Shown: piece by piece, positions 1-7,796 of the stretch
How the letters are laid out: each line of letters opens with the position of its first letter
Position numbering within the stretch: position 1 is the stretch's first letter
Origin: Streptococcus cuniculi
GTDB taxonomy: Bacteria > Bacillota > Bacilli > Lactobacillales > Streptococcaceae
NCBI RefSeq assembly: GCF_001921845.1
Contig: NZ_MSJM01000009.1
Location: 1 to 51,814 of the forward strand
Reading direction: 5' to 3'
DNA length: 51,814 bases
Translations under genes and position numbers: made by a program
The notes under the pieces: model-generated
Database searches by the model: none
What the model was told of the DNA's origin: nothing
What the model saw: only the letters and a program-made list of their open reading frames with translations

Positions 1-123
1 AGAGGCTGGTGACGAGTCAAGAGCAGTGAGGCTTGAACAAAGTGAAAGCCAGCGTCTTTAGGCGCTGGCTGGGAATGTGGGCTTATAGCCCCGGTTCAAA
101 CCACCCGTTAGACGGGTGGTCAT
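1..123 (+). mobile_element. Probable right end of an IS200/IS605-type element (omega-RNA 3' part)
   Basis: Two perfect hairpins are visible: AGCCAGCG (47-54) with CGCTGGCT (63-70), and ACCACCCGT (100-108) with ACGGGTGGT (112-120) around a TAG loop. A hairpin a few bases from the element edge, preceded by a GC-rich structured stretch and GGTTCAA, is how right ends of IS200/IS605 elements carrying tnpB usually look, and there the same DNA encodes the 3' part of the TnpB guide RNA. The homologous repeat copies further along the window resume at about 124, so the element edge should be near 121-123. No tnpB is visible because the window starts here. The assignment is inferred from architecture and remembered similarity, not from a search. 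Confidence 0.5.
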
Positions 124-675
124 GATTGAAAAAAAGTTCTTTTATGATACTTTTCTTAGGTGGTGCGGACGGTAGCGACTTCCTGCGGAGTAAAGGCTGG
201 GACAAAAGTCCCTTATCTCCTTACGTTTTATGGTTTTAACAGTTTGACGCAGTAGTTGTCTGGTTTGTAAAACGTTGATAAATCAACATTCTATTAGAAG
301 AGGCTAGCGAAGAATTGTTCGCTAGCCTTATTTCCAACCTTCCACAATTCTTGATTGTGAAAGCTAGTCAACTTGCGGGGTATTGACAGTCAGGGGAGTG
401 ACTGTTGATACCCGAGCCTAAAAATTAGAAAGCGAGGTCTACGAAATCGAACTCTTACGAGTTACCGATTTCTGTCCCACTCCCTAGCCCGAGCCCAGAA
501 ACAAAGGAGCGAGGATAATCGATTTCTACGAAATCACCGATTTTTATCCCACTCCCTACTTTTACCACAGCGAAAAGTATCTGATGAGGCTCGCTCCGCT
601 CGCGAAAATCGGCAAATCGAGTAGAGCTTTTTAACTTGTTTAAATAGATCTTGGATTTGTCTACATTTTGAAAGA
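124..675 (-). repeat. Family-1 repeat, copy 1 (with a family-2 repeat nested inside)
   Basis: This is a reverse-oriented copy of the element at 35591-35881. Outer edge GATTGAA is at 124-130, inner arm GATACTTTTC at 146-155 and matching arm GAAAAGTATC at 572-581, followed by the conserved GCTCGCTCCGCTCGC block (589-603) and the AACTTGTTTAAATAG end (633-647). Between the arms the copy is interrupted at 195-484 by a second repeat that starts GGCTGGGACAAAAG and ends TGTCCCACTCCC. It lies downstream of scrR and holds no credible gene. Confidence 0.75.
195..484 (+). repeat. Family-2 repeat nested in family-1 copy 1
   Basis: The element has inverted ends: GGCTGGGACAAAAG at 195 and TTTCTGTCCCACTCCC ending at 484 (reverse complement GGGAGTGGGACAGAAA). 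Inside are a hairpin built on TTGACAGTCA / TGACTGTTGA (about 393-416) and the palindrome AACTC..GAGTT (about 450-463). Related copies are at 24815 (reverse) and 38719-38860 (same orientation). In the uninterrupted family-1 copy 2 the flanking sequences are joined through a short hairpin, which shows that this is an insertion. Confidence 0.7.
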
Positions 676-700
676 AGAAGCCTGCTAGGCTTCTTCTTTG
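671..700 (-). terminator. Terminator of scrBR
   Basis: AAGAAGAAGCCT pairs with AGGCTTCTTCTT around a three-base loop, 20 bases past the scrR stop. The inverted repeat is strong, but no long T-tract follows on the minus strand. Confidence 0.65.
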
Positions 701-719
701 TTAAAAACGGAATAGACTA

Positions 720-1682
720 TCAAACACTTCGACCTGCTAAGAGGCTAATCGGGAGAGAATAATGTTGCTCAAGGGCTACTCCTTCAATTTTGAGAATGAG
801 GAGGTCTACCATGAGAATGGCAATATCTGCCAAGGGCTGCTTGATAGTGGTTAACTGGGGATAATGGGTCTCGATAAAGTAAGTTCCGTCATAACCAATC
901 AGTTTGAGGTCTTGGGGAACGGATAGCCCCAAGGATTGGGCGATATTCCAGACCAGCATAGCCGTCAAATCTCCTGAAATGAAGATTCCGTCTGCGTGGC
1001 TGGTTTGGAGGATATTTCTGATTTCCATTTCCTTGCGCACAGGTGAGAAGTCGCTCGAAATGTGGTAGATATCAGCCTGTGGAAAGATGCTGGAAAAGCC
1101 TGTCTGACGAAGACCAGTAGGGGAATTGGAATCATCATTTCCCGTAATCATAATCGGTTGTTTGCAGCCTGCTTTTTGCAAGGTCTGGGCTGCGAGCACC
1201 CCGCCTCCGTAATTGTCAGAGGAGACAATGGGAGTGGATGGGGATAAATTGCGGTCAAAGGCGATGATTGGCGCAGATACGCGGTCATAATCCTTGATGC
1301 CTAGATTGTGGCTACCAGAGATAATCCCGTCCACCTGATTGGCGGTGAGCATCTCGAGATATTCCCGCTCCTTTGCAGAATCGTGCTGGCTGTTGCAGAC
1401 AATGGCCTTGTAGCCGCGATTGAACAATTCCTTTTCCAAATGCTCAATCAGTTCTGCGTAGAAGATATTGCTAATGGTGGGGAAGATGAGACCGACCAGC
1501 TTGGCGGATTTTCCTTGTAAGCCCCTAGCGAGGTTGTTGGGCTTGTAGCCCAATTCCCGCATGGCATCGGTGACTTTTTTGATGGTTTTTTCGGAAAGAT
1601 AGCCTTTTTTGTTAATGACACGGGAGACGGTAGTGGGGCTGACGCCCGCTAATTTTGCGACATCAGTTAGTTTTGCGACCAT
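720..1682 (-). CDS. scrR: Sucrose operon repressor ScrR (LacI/GalR family)
   Basis: A 320-residue LacI/GalR-type repressor. Residues 4-50 form the helix-turn-helix and hinge (TDVAKLAGVSPTTVSRVI, then YKPNNLARGL), followed by a periplasmic-binding-protein-like effector domain. Related ScrR proteins repress the sucrose PTS and hydrolase genes and are relieved by sucrose-6-phosphate or fructose products. The ATG at 1682 lies inside the last codons of scrB (20-bp overlap), so the two genes are translated as one unit. Two LacI-type palindromes in the scrB/scrA promoter region are the likely operators. Length is normal for the family. The identification is firm because of the scrB and scrA neighbours; the exact inducer is inferred. 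Confidence 0.93.
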   Translation of the reverse strand: MVAKLTDVAKLAGVSPTTVSRVINKKGYLSEKTIKKVTDAMRELGYKPNNLARGLQGKSAKLVGLIFPTISNIFYAELIEHLEKELFNRGYKAIVCNSQHDSAKEREYLEMLTANQVDGIISGSHNLGIKDYDRVSAPIIAFDRNLSPSTPIVSSDNYGGGVLAAQTLQKAGCKQPIMITGNDDSNSPTGLRQTGFSSIFPQADIYHISSDFSPVRKEMEIRNILQTSHADGIFISGDLTAMLVWNIAQSLGLSVPQDLKLIGYDGTYFIETHYPQLTTIKQPLADIAILMVDLLILKIEGVALEQHYSLPISLLAGRSV

Positions 1683-3117
1683 AATCTAATGGGTAGTAAT
1701 GTCCAGTTGCTTTCCCTGCTAGAACTGCGATACCAGTCTGGTCTTTGCGAGGGAAGACGCGTCCGGAAAATACTTTTTCTCCTTTATTGATGAAAATTTC
1801 AAAGACAGACTTGTCGATGAAGATGTTGGCAGTCGTTGGCTGGTTGTCAATTTCGCAATGACGTTCTGTGCCAAAGTCAAGGGCAAAGGCTTCACCACAG
1901 TCCTTACGGTCTAGGGAAACTCGTTCATTTGCTGGGTCAATGGTCAGCTTGAGTCCGTGGCCATTCGCATCTGCAAAAAGGACCAAGTCTAGGCTGCTGT
2001 CTGCTTCTACGGTCACTTCCAGTTCGTAGACATTGTTGGTCTCGGCTTTTGCTGCAAAGGCTTGAGAATCCGTGCGGAGGCTCGTGATGGCTTCCACGGG
2101 ATATTGGTAGAGCTTACCGTCTTTGATGGTCAATTCCTTGACGAGGGAGAGGCACCCTTGATAGTCATAGCGGTCTGTCGGATATTCGACATCTGGAAGA
2201 GCGAGCCAGCTAACGGCAAGGGCTCGTCCGTCAGGCGCATTGAAGGCCTGGGTTGCGTAGCACTCAAAACCGTAGTCCAACTGCTCAAGAGGGCTTGGAT
2301 TGACCATGGTTGCTGTCTCTGGGTCGAATGATTGGGCTATCTTATACATATTCGGATAGATATTGTCGTAATCTAGGACAGCCTTGTCCAATCCTTGGGG
2401 ACAATAGAGCAGCACAGGCTTTTCATCGATAAAGACCAGATTTGGACATTCCATCATGTAGGCGGTCAGGTCATTGTCAAAATTCAAATCAGCTACGTAT
2501 TCCCAGTTGAGGTAGTCGTTGTCAACGGCCTTGTAGAACTTGATGATGCCTTTTTCATCGAGATTTTGCCCACCGACAATGGTATAGTAATTCCCTTTAA
2601 AGTTGAAAATCTGTGGGTCGCGGAAGTGGTCGGTTGTGTCGGTTGGCTGTTCAATCAAAACCTGATCGATTTTTTGAATCTGCCCATCTGTGTCCATCAA
2701 GGCACCGATTTGGTAGGGGTGGCGAACCCAGTTTTCGTCGCGGACATTTCCCGTATAAAAGAGAAAGAGCTTATCGTCAAACTGCATGGCAGAGCCAGAA
2801 TAGGCACCGTGGCTATCGAGTGGTGTGTCGGGATAGAGCATGGTACCTGTTGGCTCAAAGTGGACCAGGTCTGTTGATTCGGTATGAACCCATGATTTCA
2901 ATCCATGCGCAGCACCGAATGGGAAATATTGATAGAACAGGGTCCATTTGCCATTAAAGTAGGAAAAGCCATTGGGGTCATTTAAGAGCCCGTGAGGTGT
3001 TTCGATGTGGAAGTTGGTCCTCCAAGGCGAGCTTTGGGTATTGTTTCTAATCGTATCAATGTAGTCTGCTGACCAGTCCGCATACGGACGGTAGCGTTCT
3101 TCAGTGGTGAAGGCCAT
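1663..3117 (-). CDS. scrB: Sucrose-6-phosphate hydrolase ScrB (GH32)
   Basis: A 484-residue glycoside hydrolase family 32 enzyme that splits sucrose-6-phosphate into glucose-6-phosphate and fructose in the cytoplasm. Visible family signatures are NDPNG at 46-50 (nucleophile Asp47), FRDP at 165-168 and the acid/base motif MECPN (Glu223), followed by a C-terminal beta-sandwich region. The start is ATG 3117 (MAFTTEERYR), which has AAAGGAG eight bases upstream; the open frame continues 24 codons further but has no site there. It is divergent from scrA and overlaps scrR downstream. Transcription should start from the operator-bearing promoter at 3160-3189. Confidence 0.95.
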   Translation of the reverse strand: MAFTTEERYRPYADWSADYIDTIRNNTQSSPWRTNFHIETPHGLLNDPNGFSYFNGKWTLFYQYFPFGAAHGLKSWVHTESTDLVHFEPTGTMLYPDTPLDSHGAYSGSAMQFDDKLFLFYTGNVRDENWVRHPYQIGALMDTDGQIQKIDQVLIEQPTDTTDHFRDPQIFNFKGNYYTIVGGQNLDEKGIIKFYKAVDNDYLNWEYVADLNFDNDLTAYMMECPNLVFIDEKPVLLYCPQGLDKAVLDYDNIYPNMYKIAQSFDPETATMVNPSPLEQLDYGFECYATQAFNAPDGRALAVSWLALPDVEYPTDRYDYQGCLSLVKELTIKDGKLYQYPVEAITSLRTDSQAFAAKAETNNVYELEVTVEADSSLDLVLFADANGHGLKLTIDPANERVSLDRKDCGEAFALDFGTERHCEIDNQPTTANIFIDKSVFEIFINKGEKVFSGRVFPRKDQTGIAVLAGKATGHYYPLDYGRKTN

Positions 3118-3159
3118 GTGTTCTCCTTTTACAGTGTTGTACGTATTTCTTCTATAGTT

Positions 3160-3189
3160 ATAGTAATATAGTAAACGTTTGCTTGTCAA
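3160..3189 (-). promoter_or_regulatory. scrB promoter with ScrR-type operator
   Basis: On the minus strand TTGACA (3184-3189) is followed after 18 bases by TACTAT (3160-3165). The near-palindrome GTAAACGTTTGC (3171-3182) fills the spacer, so a LacI-type repressor bound here would block polymerase. An alternative -10, TATATT, overlaps it. ScrR as the ligand is inferred from gene context. Confidence 0.7.
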
Positions 3190-3234
3190 AAATCAAGGTT
3201 TTAACGTCAAAAGATAAAAAATAATAAAAATTTA

Positions 3235-3272
3235 TGTCAAGCGTTTGACATATTGCAAAAAAATGGTATAAT
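3235..3272 (+). promoter_or_regulatory. scrA promoter with ScrR-type operator over the -35
   Basis: TTGACA (3245-3250), a 16-base spacer and TATAAT (3267-3272, with TG two bases before it) form a near-consensus promoter. The palindrome TGTCAAGCGTTTGACA (3235-3250) contains the whole -35 box and has one mismatch between its halves. Its core differs from the scrB operator but both are CG-centred LacI-family sites. Confidence 0.8.
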
Positions 3273-3289
3273 GAGAAACATAGAAAGTT

Positions 3290-3303
3290 TGAAAATGCTT
3301 TCA
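3290..3303 (+). promoter_or_regulatory. cre site in the scrA leader
   Basis: TGAAAATGCTTTCA matches the CcpA site TGAAARCGYTTTCA with one mismatch and lies within TTGAAA..TTTCAA. It is about 10 bases downstream of the expected scrA transcription start, a position where CcpA blocks elongation or initiation. Confidence 0.65.
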
Positions 3304-3340
3304 AAAAATGAAAAATAACGCATTAAAGGAGATGTGCTTT

Positions 3341-5272
3341 ATGGATTACAATAAAGTAGCCAAGGACGTCATTGCGGCGGTCGGAAGAGACAACTTAGTC
3401 GCAGCGGCACACTGTGCAACCCGTCTACGCTTGGTTCTAAAAGACGATTCAAAAGTTGACCAAGCTGCCTTGGATCAGCACGAAGATGTTAAAGGGACAT
3501 TTAAAGCATCAGGGCAGTACCAAGTCATTATCGGACCTGGTGATGTGAACTTTGTTTATGCAGAGTTGATTAAAGAAACTGGTCTAAAAGAAGTTTCGAC
3601 AGATGACTTGAAAAATATTGCAGCTAGCGATCAGAAGTTCAATCCGATCATGGCTTTGATTAAACTTTTGTCAGATATCTTTGTCCCAATTATTCCAGCC
3701 CTTGTAGCGGGTGGTTTGTTGATGGCATTGCGTAATTTCTTGACTTCAGAAGGTCTATTTGGTCCTCAATCAATCGAGCAAACTTTCCCAGCAATCCAAG
3801 GTGTTTCTGAAATGATTCAACTCATGTCAGCTGCGCCATTCATGTTCTTGCCAATCCTTGTCGGAATTTCAGCAGCAAAACGTTTTGGTGCCAACCAATT
3901 CCTAGGAGCTGCAATCGGTATGATTATGACTACTCCAGCTCTTGGTGGCGGAGAGGTCTTCTGGGATATTTTTGGACTGCAAGTTGCTCAGACAAGCTAC
4001 ATCTACCAAGTTATTCCTGTCTTGGCTGCTGTATGGGTCTTGTCTATCTTGGAGAAATTCTTCCACAAACACTTGCCAGCAGCGGTTGACTTTACCTTTA
4101 CACCATTGCTATCTGTCATGATTACAGGTTTCCTAACCTTCACAGTCATTGGTCCGGTAATGTTGTTGGTATCAAATGGAATCACAAACGGTATTGTATG
4201 GTTGTATAACACAACTGGCTTCCTTGGTATGACAGTCTTTGGTGGAACTTACTCCTTGATTGTTATGACAGGGCTTCACCAATCATTCCCAGCGATTGAA
4301 ACTCAATTGTTGACAGCTTTCAACGAAAACGGAACTGGTTACGGAGACTTCATCTTTGTCGTTGCCTCAATGGCAAACGTTGCCCAAGGTGCAGCAACAT
4401 TGGCAGTTTGGTTCTTGACCAAAGATTCTAAAACAAAAGGCTTGACCTCTTCAGCAGCTGTATCAGCCTTCTTGGGAATTACAGAGCCAGCCTTGTTTGG
4501 TGTAAACTTGAAATACCGTTTCCCATTCTTCTGTGCCCTAGCAGGTTCAGCAGTCGGAGCAGCTGTAGCAGGTTTGACACACGTGATTGCGGTATCTCTT
4601 GGAGCAGCAGGCTTCCTTGGATTCTTGTCTATCAACGCTTCTTCTATTCCAATGTACATCGTCTGTGAATTGATTGCTTTTGCAGTAGCCTTTGCCTTGA
4701 CATTTGCTTATGGTAAAACAAAAGCAGCCGCAGTCTTTGCAGCAGAAGGTGCAGAGGCTGTGCCAGTAGCAGCTCCAGAAGCGCCAGCTCAAGCAGTAGA
4801 AGTAGCTTCAGAATCTGTTGAAGAAACACTCGTATCCCCACTTTCAGGTGAAGTGGTTGCCCTTGAAAATGTGAATGACCCAGTTTTCTCATCAGGTGCT
4901 ATGGGGAAAGGTCTTGCGGTAAAACCGTCTGAAGGTGTTGTTTATGCACCAGCAGATGCGGAAGTGACCATTGCTTTTGAAACAGGTCATGCCTATGGCT
5001 TGAAAACAGCAAGCGGCGCTGAAATCCTTATCCACATCGGTATTGACACGGTATCAATGGAAGGTGATGGATTTGAAAAATTGGTGGCCGCAGGTGATAA
5101 AGTAACCGCTGGTACACCGATTGCCAAGTTTGATGCAAGCAAAATTGCAGCCGCAGGTCTTGATGATACCACTATGGTCATCGTGACAAACACAGCAGAC
5201 TTCGTAGCAGTTGAAGCTCTTGCAAGTGCGACAGTTGCTCACGGAGATGCCTTTATCAAAGTTGCAAAATAA
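3341..5272 (+). CDS. scrA: Sucrose-specific PTS transporter EIIBCA ScrA
   Basis: A 643-residue PTS permease that imports sucrose as sucrose-6-phosphate. Order of parts: IIB domain with the phosphorylated Cys25 in HCATRLR; a multi-spanning IIC region from about 105 to 465 with the ITEPALFGV signature; an Ala/Pro-rich linker; and a glucose-type IIA domain with His565 in LIHIGID. All three phosphotransfer elements are intact, so no separate IIA is needed. ATG 3341 is chosen because AAAGGAG lies nine bases before it and it starts the IIB domain; the ATG at 3308 has no such site. It is followed by a terminator and then scrK. Confidence 0.95.
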   Translation: MDYNKVAKDVIAAVGRDNLVAAAHCATRLRLVLKDDSKVDQAALDQHEDVKGTFKASGQYQVIIGPGDVNFVYAELIKETGLKEVSTDDLKNIAASDQKFNPIMALIKLLSDIFVPIIPALVAGGLLMALRNFLTSEGLFGPQSIEQTFPAIQGVSEMIQLMSAAPFMFLPILVGISAAKRFGANQFLGAAIGMIMTTPALGGGEVFWDIFGLQVAQTSYIYQVIPVLAAVWVLSILEKFFHKHLPAAVDFTFTPLLSVMITGFLTFTVIGPVMLLVSNGITNGIVWLYNTTGFLGMTVFGGTYSLIVMTGLHQSFPAIETQLLTAFNENGTGYGDFIFVVASMANVAQGAATLAVWFLTKDSKTKGLTSSAAVSAFLGITEPALFGVNLKYRFPFFCALAGSAVGAAVAGLTHVIAVSLGAAGFLGFLSINASSIPMYIVCELIAFAVAFALTFAYGKTKAAAVFAAEGAEAVPVAAPEAPAQAVEVASESVEETLVSPLSGEVVALENVNDPVFSSGAMGKGLAVKPSEGVVYAPADAEVTIAFETGHAYGLKTASGAEILIHIGIDTVSMEGDGFEKLVAAGDKVTAGTPIAKFDASKIAAAGLDDTTMVIVTNTADFVAVEALASATVAHGDAFIKVAK

Positions 5273-5278
5273 TCTAGT

Positions 5279-5302
5279 GAAAAAGGCGGTTCGCCTTTTT
5301 CT
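5279..5302 (+). terminator. Terminator of scrA
   Basis: GAAAAAGGCG pairs with CGCCTTTTTC around GTT, starting six bases after the scrA stop. Confidence 0.85.
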
Positions 5303-5461
5303 TACGCCTAAAACTATGATATAATAAAGTAGAATAAAACTTTACAAAAATCAACAATATCCTGCTCACATATCTCCTTGTTTTGCTTGCTAGGTCTAGG
5401 TATCAATAATCAATTTTTGACAGTTTGAACTTTCCTATTTTTAGCTTTTTGAATGTATAGG

Positions 5462-5625
5462 AGTGCGAATGAAGTGAGCCTAAGGCTGATATTTTCGTAG
5501 TAAGTGGAATTCTTAGCAATAGCAAAGCTATTGCTAAGAACGGCATTTTTGAGACCTGAGGCTCAAAAATGAGTAATGAAACTCTGAAAGAGGTTGCTTA
5601 CGTCCGCACTACCTAAGAAAATATC
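5462..5625 (+). repeat. Family-1 repeat, copy 4 (divergent)
   Basis: Between scrA and scrK, arm GATATTTTC (5488-5496) pairs with GAAAATATC (5617-5625), and the conserved boxes GTAGTAAGTGGAATTC and GCACTACCTAAG lie just inside. Two inner hairpins are perfect: TTCTTAGCAATAGC (5510-5523) with GCTATTGCTAAGAA (5527-5540), and CATTTTTGAG (5544-5553) with CTCAAAAATG (5562-5571). The rest of the 5303-5684 spacer holds a TATAAT at 5320-5325 without a good -35, and a cre-like sequence at 5657-5669 just before scrK; no gene is seen. Confidence 0.65.
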
Positions 5626-5684
5626 GAGAAGGATAGATGTTGATAGTTGTTAGGTATAAAACGATTTCAAAAGGGAGAAACAAG

Positions 5685-6566
5685 ATGACAAAATTGTATG
5701 GAAGTTTAGAAGCTGGCGGGACAAAATTTGTCTGTGCAGTTGGAGATGAGAATTTCCAAGTGGTTGAAAAGACACAATTCCCAACGACAACGCCGTATGA
5801 AACAATTGAAAAAACAGTTGAATTTTTCAAGCGCTATGAGGACCGTCTAGCAGGGATTGCGATTGGTTCGTTCGGTCCTATCGATATTGATCAAAATTCA
5901 GCAACCTATGGCTACATTACGACAACTCCAAAACCGCATTGGGCAAATGTCGATTTGCTGGGCTTGATTGCAAAAGAATTTAAGATTCCGTTTTACTTTA
6001 CGACCGATGTGAACTCTTCTGCTTTTGGAGAAGCCATCGTTCGTAAAGGCGTGAACAGTCTCGTTTACTACACCATTGGAACAGGAATCGGAGCAGGTGC
6101 GATTCAAAATGGCGAATTTATCGGAGGCGTAGGTCATACAGAAGCTGGTCATACCTACGTTGCGCTCCATCCGCAAGATGTGGCAAAAGAATTTACAGGC
6201 GTCTGTCCTTTCCATAAGGGCTGTTTAGAGGGTTTGGCGGCAGGTCCGTCTTTGGAAGCTCGTACAGGAACACGTGGTGAATTGATCGAGCAAAACTCTG
6301 ACGTATGGGATGTTCAAGCCTACTACATTGCTCAAGCGGCAGTACAAGCAACCTTGATGTATCGCCCACAAGTCATCGTTTTTGGTGGCGGTGTTATGGG
6401 ACAAGAACACATGCTCAAGCGTGTGCGGGATAAATTCACAGCCTTGATGAATGGCTATGTACCAACCCCTGATGTGACAGAGTACATCGTGACACCAGCG
6501 GTAGCTGAAAATGGTTCAGCGACCCTCGGCAACTTTGCCTTGGCTAAACAGGTATCTGAAAAATAA
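5685..6566 (+). CDS. scrK: Fructokinase ScrK (ROK family)
   Basis: A 293-residue ROK-family sugar kinase that phosphorylates the fructose released by ScrB. Seen in the sequence: phosphate-binding GGTK (11-14), the catalytic-site stretch TTDVNSSAFGE with Asp108, and a zinc-binding set His156, Cys174, His177 and Cys180 as in Bacillus-type fructokinases. ATG 5685 is preferred over the in-frame codon at 5637 because AGGGAG lies seven to eight bases before it and the protein then begins like its relatives (MTKLYGSLEAGG). It is separated from scrA by a terminator and a repeat, so it may have its own promoter; the cre-like TAAAACGATTTCA at 5657-5669 suggests carbon control, though this is weak. Confidence 0.93.
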   Translation: MTKLYGSLEAGGTKFVCAVGDENFQVVEKTQFPTTTPYETIEKTVEFFKRYEDRLAGIAIGSFGPIDIDQNSATYGYITTTPKPHWANVDLLGLIAKEFKIPFYFTTDVNSSAFGEAIVRKGVNSLVYYTIGTGIGAGAIQNGEFIGGVGHTEAGHTYVALHPQDVAKEFTGVCPFHKGCLEGLAAGPSLEARTGTRGELIEQNSDVWDVQAYYIAQAAVQATLMYRPQVIVFGGGVMGQEHMLKRVRDKFTALMNGYVPTPDVTEYIVTPAVAENGSATLGNFALAKQVSEK

Positions 6567-6574
6567 GATTTACG

Positions 6575-6602
6575 GAGCTGGACTTGAGTCCAGCTCTTTT
6601 TT
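6575..6602 (+). terminator. Terminator of scrK
   Basis: GAGCTGGACT pairs with AGTCCAGCTC around TG and is followed by a T-tract. Confidence 0.9.
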
Positions 6603-6652
6603 CTAACAATACAAGTTTTTTCTCTTCTTTTTTGAGAAATCTTTGAAGGACA

Positions 6653-6682
6653 TTGGCTTTTCTAGGCTATTTTTGCTATGAT
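6653..6682 (+). promoter_or_regulatory. manA promoter
   Basis: TTGGCT (6653-6658), an 18-base spacer and TATGAT (6677-6682) preceded by TGC (extended -10). It lies 30 bases before the manA start. Confidence 0.55.
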
Positions 6683-6712
6683 AGCAATAAGAAATAGAAA
6701 CGAGGAATCATT

Positions 6713-7657
6713 ATGGCAGAACCATTATTTTTGCAATCTGTGATGCAGGAAAAAATTTGGGGCGGAACCAAACTTCGGGATGAGTTTGGCTATGAAAGTT
6801 CGAGCGATCACGTAGGAGAATATTGGGCAATTTCGGCTCATCCAAACGGGGTTTCAACCGTTAAAAACGGTGCCTATGCAGGCTGGAAATTGGATGACTT
6901 GTACCGTGAACACCGCGAACTCTTTGCCAGTCGTTCAGAAGAAGTCTTTCCGCTCTTGACCAAGATTTTAGATGCCAATGATTGGTTGAGCGTGCAAGTC
7001 CACCCAGATGATGCTTATGGACTGGCACACGAAGGCGAACTTGGTAAAACCGAATGCTGGTATGTTCTAGCAGCCGATGAAGGCGCGGAAATTATCTACG
7101 GTCACAAGGCTCTCTCCAAAGAAGAACTCCGTGAGAAGATTGAGAAAAAAGACTGGAACGGCCTGTTGCAGAAAGTTCCTGTTAAGGCTGGCGATTTCTT
7201 CTATGTACCGAGTGGGACCATCCATGCCATTGGAAAAGGCATCATGATTTTAGAAACCCAGCAGTCAAGCGACACGACCTACCGCGTCTATGACTTTGAC
7301 CGCAAGGACGATGCGGGAAATCTTCGAGAACTGCATTTGGAAAAATCGATTGATGTCACCACAATCGGTGAGCCAGCAAATAGCCGACCTGTGACCTTAC
7401 ATGCAGATGATTTGCGCTCGACATTGCTTGTTGCCAACGACTTTTTCAGCGTCTATAAGTGGGACCTGACAGGTCAGGTTGCCTTGAAGCAAACCGCAGA
7501 TTACTACTTGGTGAGTGTCTTGTCTGGTCAAGGAGAACTTGGTGTGGACGGGCAAAGTTATCCAATCGCCAAGGGAGATCATTTTATCCTGCCAAACGAT
7601 GTCAAGGACTGGACCTTGAAAGGGCAAGACTTGGAAATGATTAGCAGCCACCCGTAA
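6713..7657 (+). CDS. manA: Mannose-6-phosphate isomerase ManA (class I)
   Basis: A 314-residue zinc enzyme interconverting mannose-6-phosphate and fructose-6-phosphate. The cupin metal site can be read as Gln95 and His97 in VQVHPDD, Glu114 in GKTECWYVL and His171 in PSGTIHAIG, matching the spacing of the short Gram-positive type. RBS GAGGAATC precedes ATG 6713. It links mannose imported by the ManLMN PTS, encoded further along the window, to glycolysis, and sits next to the sucrose genes. It has its own promoter. Confidence 0.94.
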   Translation: MAEPLFLQSVMQEKIWGGTKLRDEFGYESSSDHVGEYWAISAHPNGVSTVKNGAYAGWKLDDLYREHRELFASRSEEVFPLLTKILDANDWLSVQVHPDDAYGLAHEGELGKTECWYVLAADEGAEIIYGHKALSKEELREKIEKKDWNGLLQKVPVKAGDFFYVPSGTIHAIGKGIMILETQQSSDTTYRVYDFDRKDDAGNLRELHLEKSIDVTTIGEPANSRPVTLHADDLRSTLLVANDFFSVYKWDLTGQVALKQTADYYLVSVLSGQGELGVDGQSYPIAKGDHFILPNDVKDWTLKGQDLEMISSHP

Positions 7658-7683
7658 GGATGAAAAATCGATTTTAAACAGAG

Positions 7684-7710
7684 CCGATGAAGCAGGTGTT
7701 TCATCGGTTT
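7684..7710 (+). terminator. Possible terminator of manA
   Basis: CCGATGAA (7684-7691) pairs with TTCATCGG (7700-7707) but only a short T run follows, so termination may be weak. Confidence 0.45.
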
Positions 7711-7726
7711 AATCTGTCGCTCATTC

Positions 7727-7755
7727 TTGAAAGTAGAGGGGAAACATGCTATAAT
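7727..7755 (+). promoter_or_regulatory. secA promoter
   Basis: TTGAAA (7727-7732), a 17-base spacer and TATAAT (7750-7755) preceded by TGC. Confidence 0.75.
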
Positions 7756-7796
7756 GAAAAGAACACAAAAAAGAATCGATACAAGTAAGGAATAAA

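Noticed and set aside
40..120. Hairpins at the window start as a CRISPR array or simple terminator
   Set aside because: There is no repeat-spacer periodicity, and the stems differ from each other; an IS605-type end fits better.
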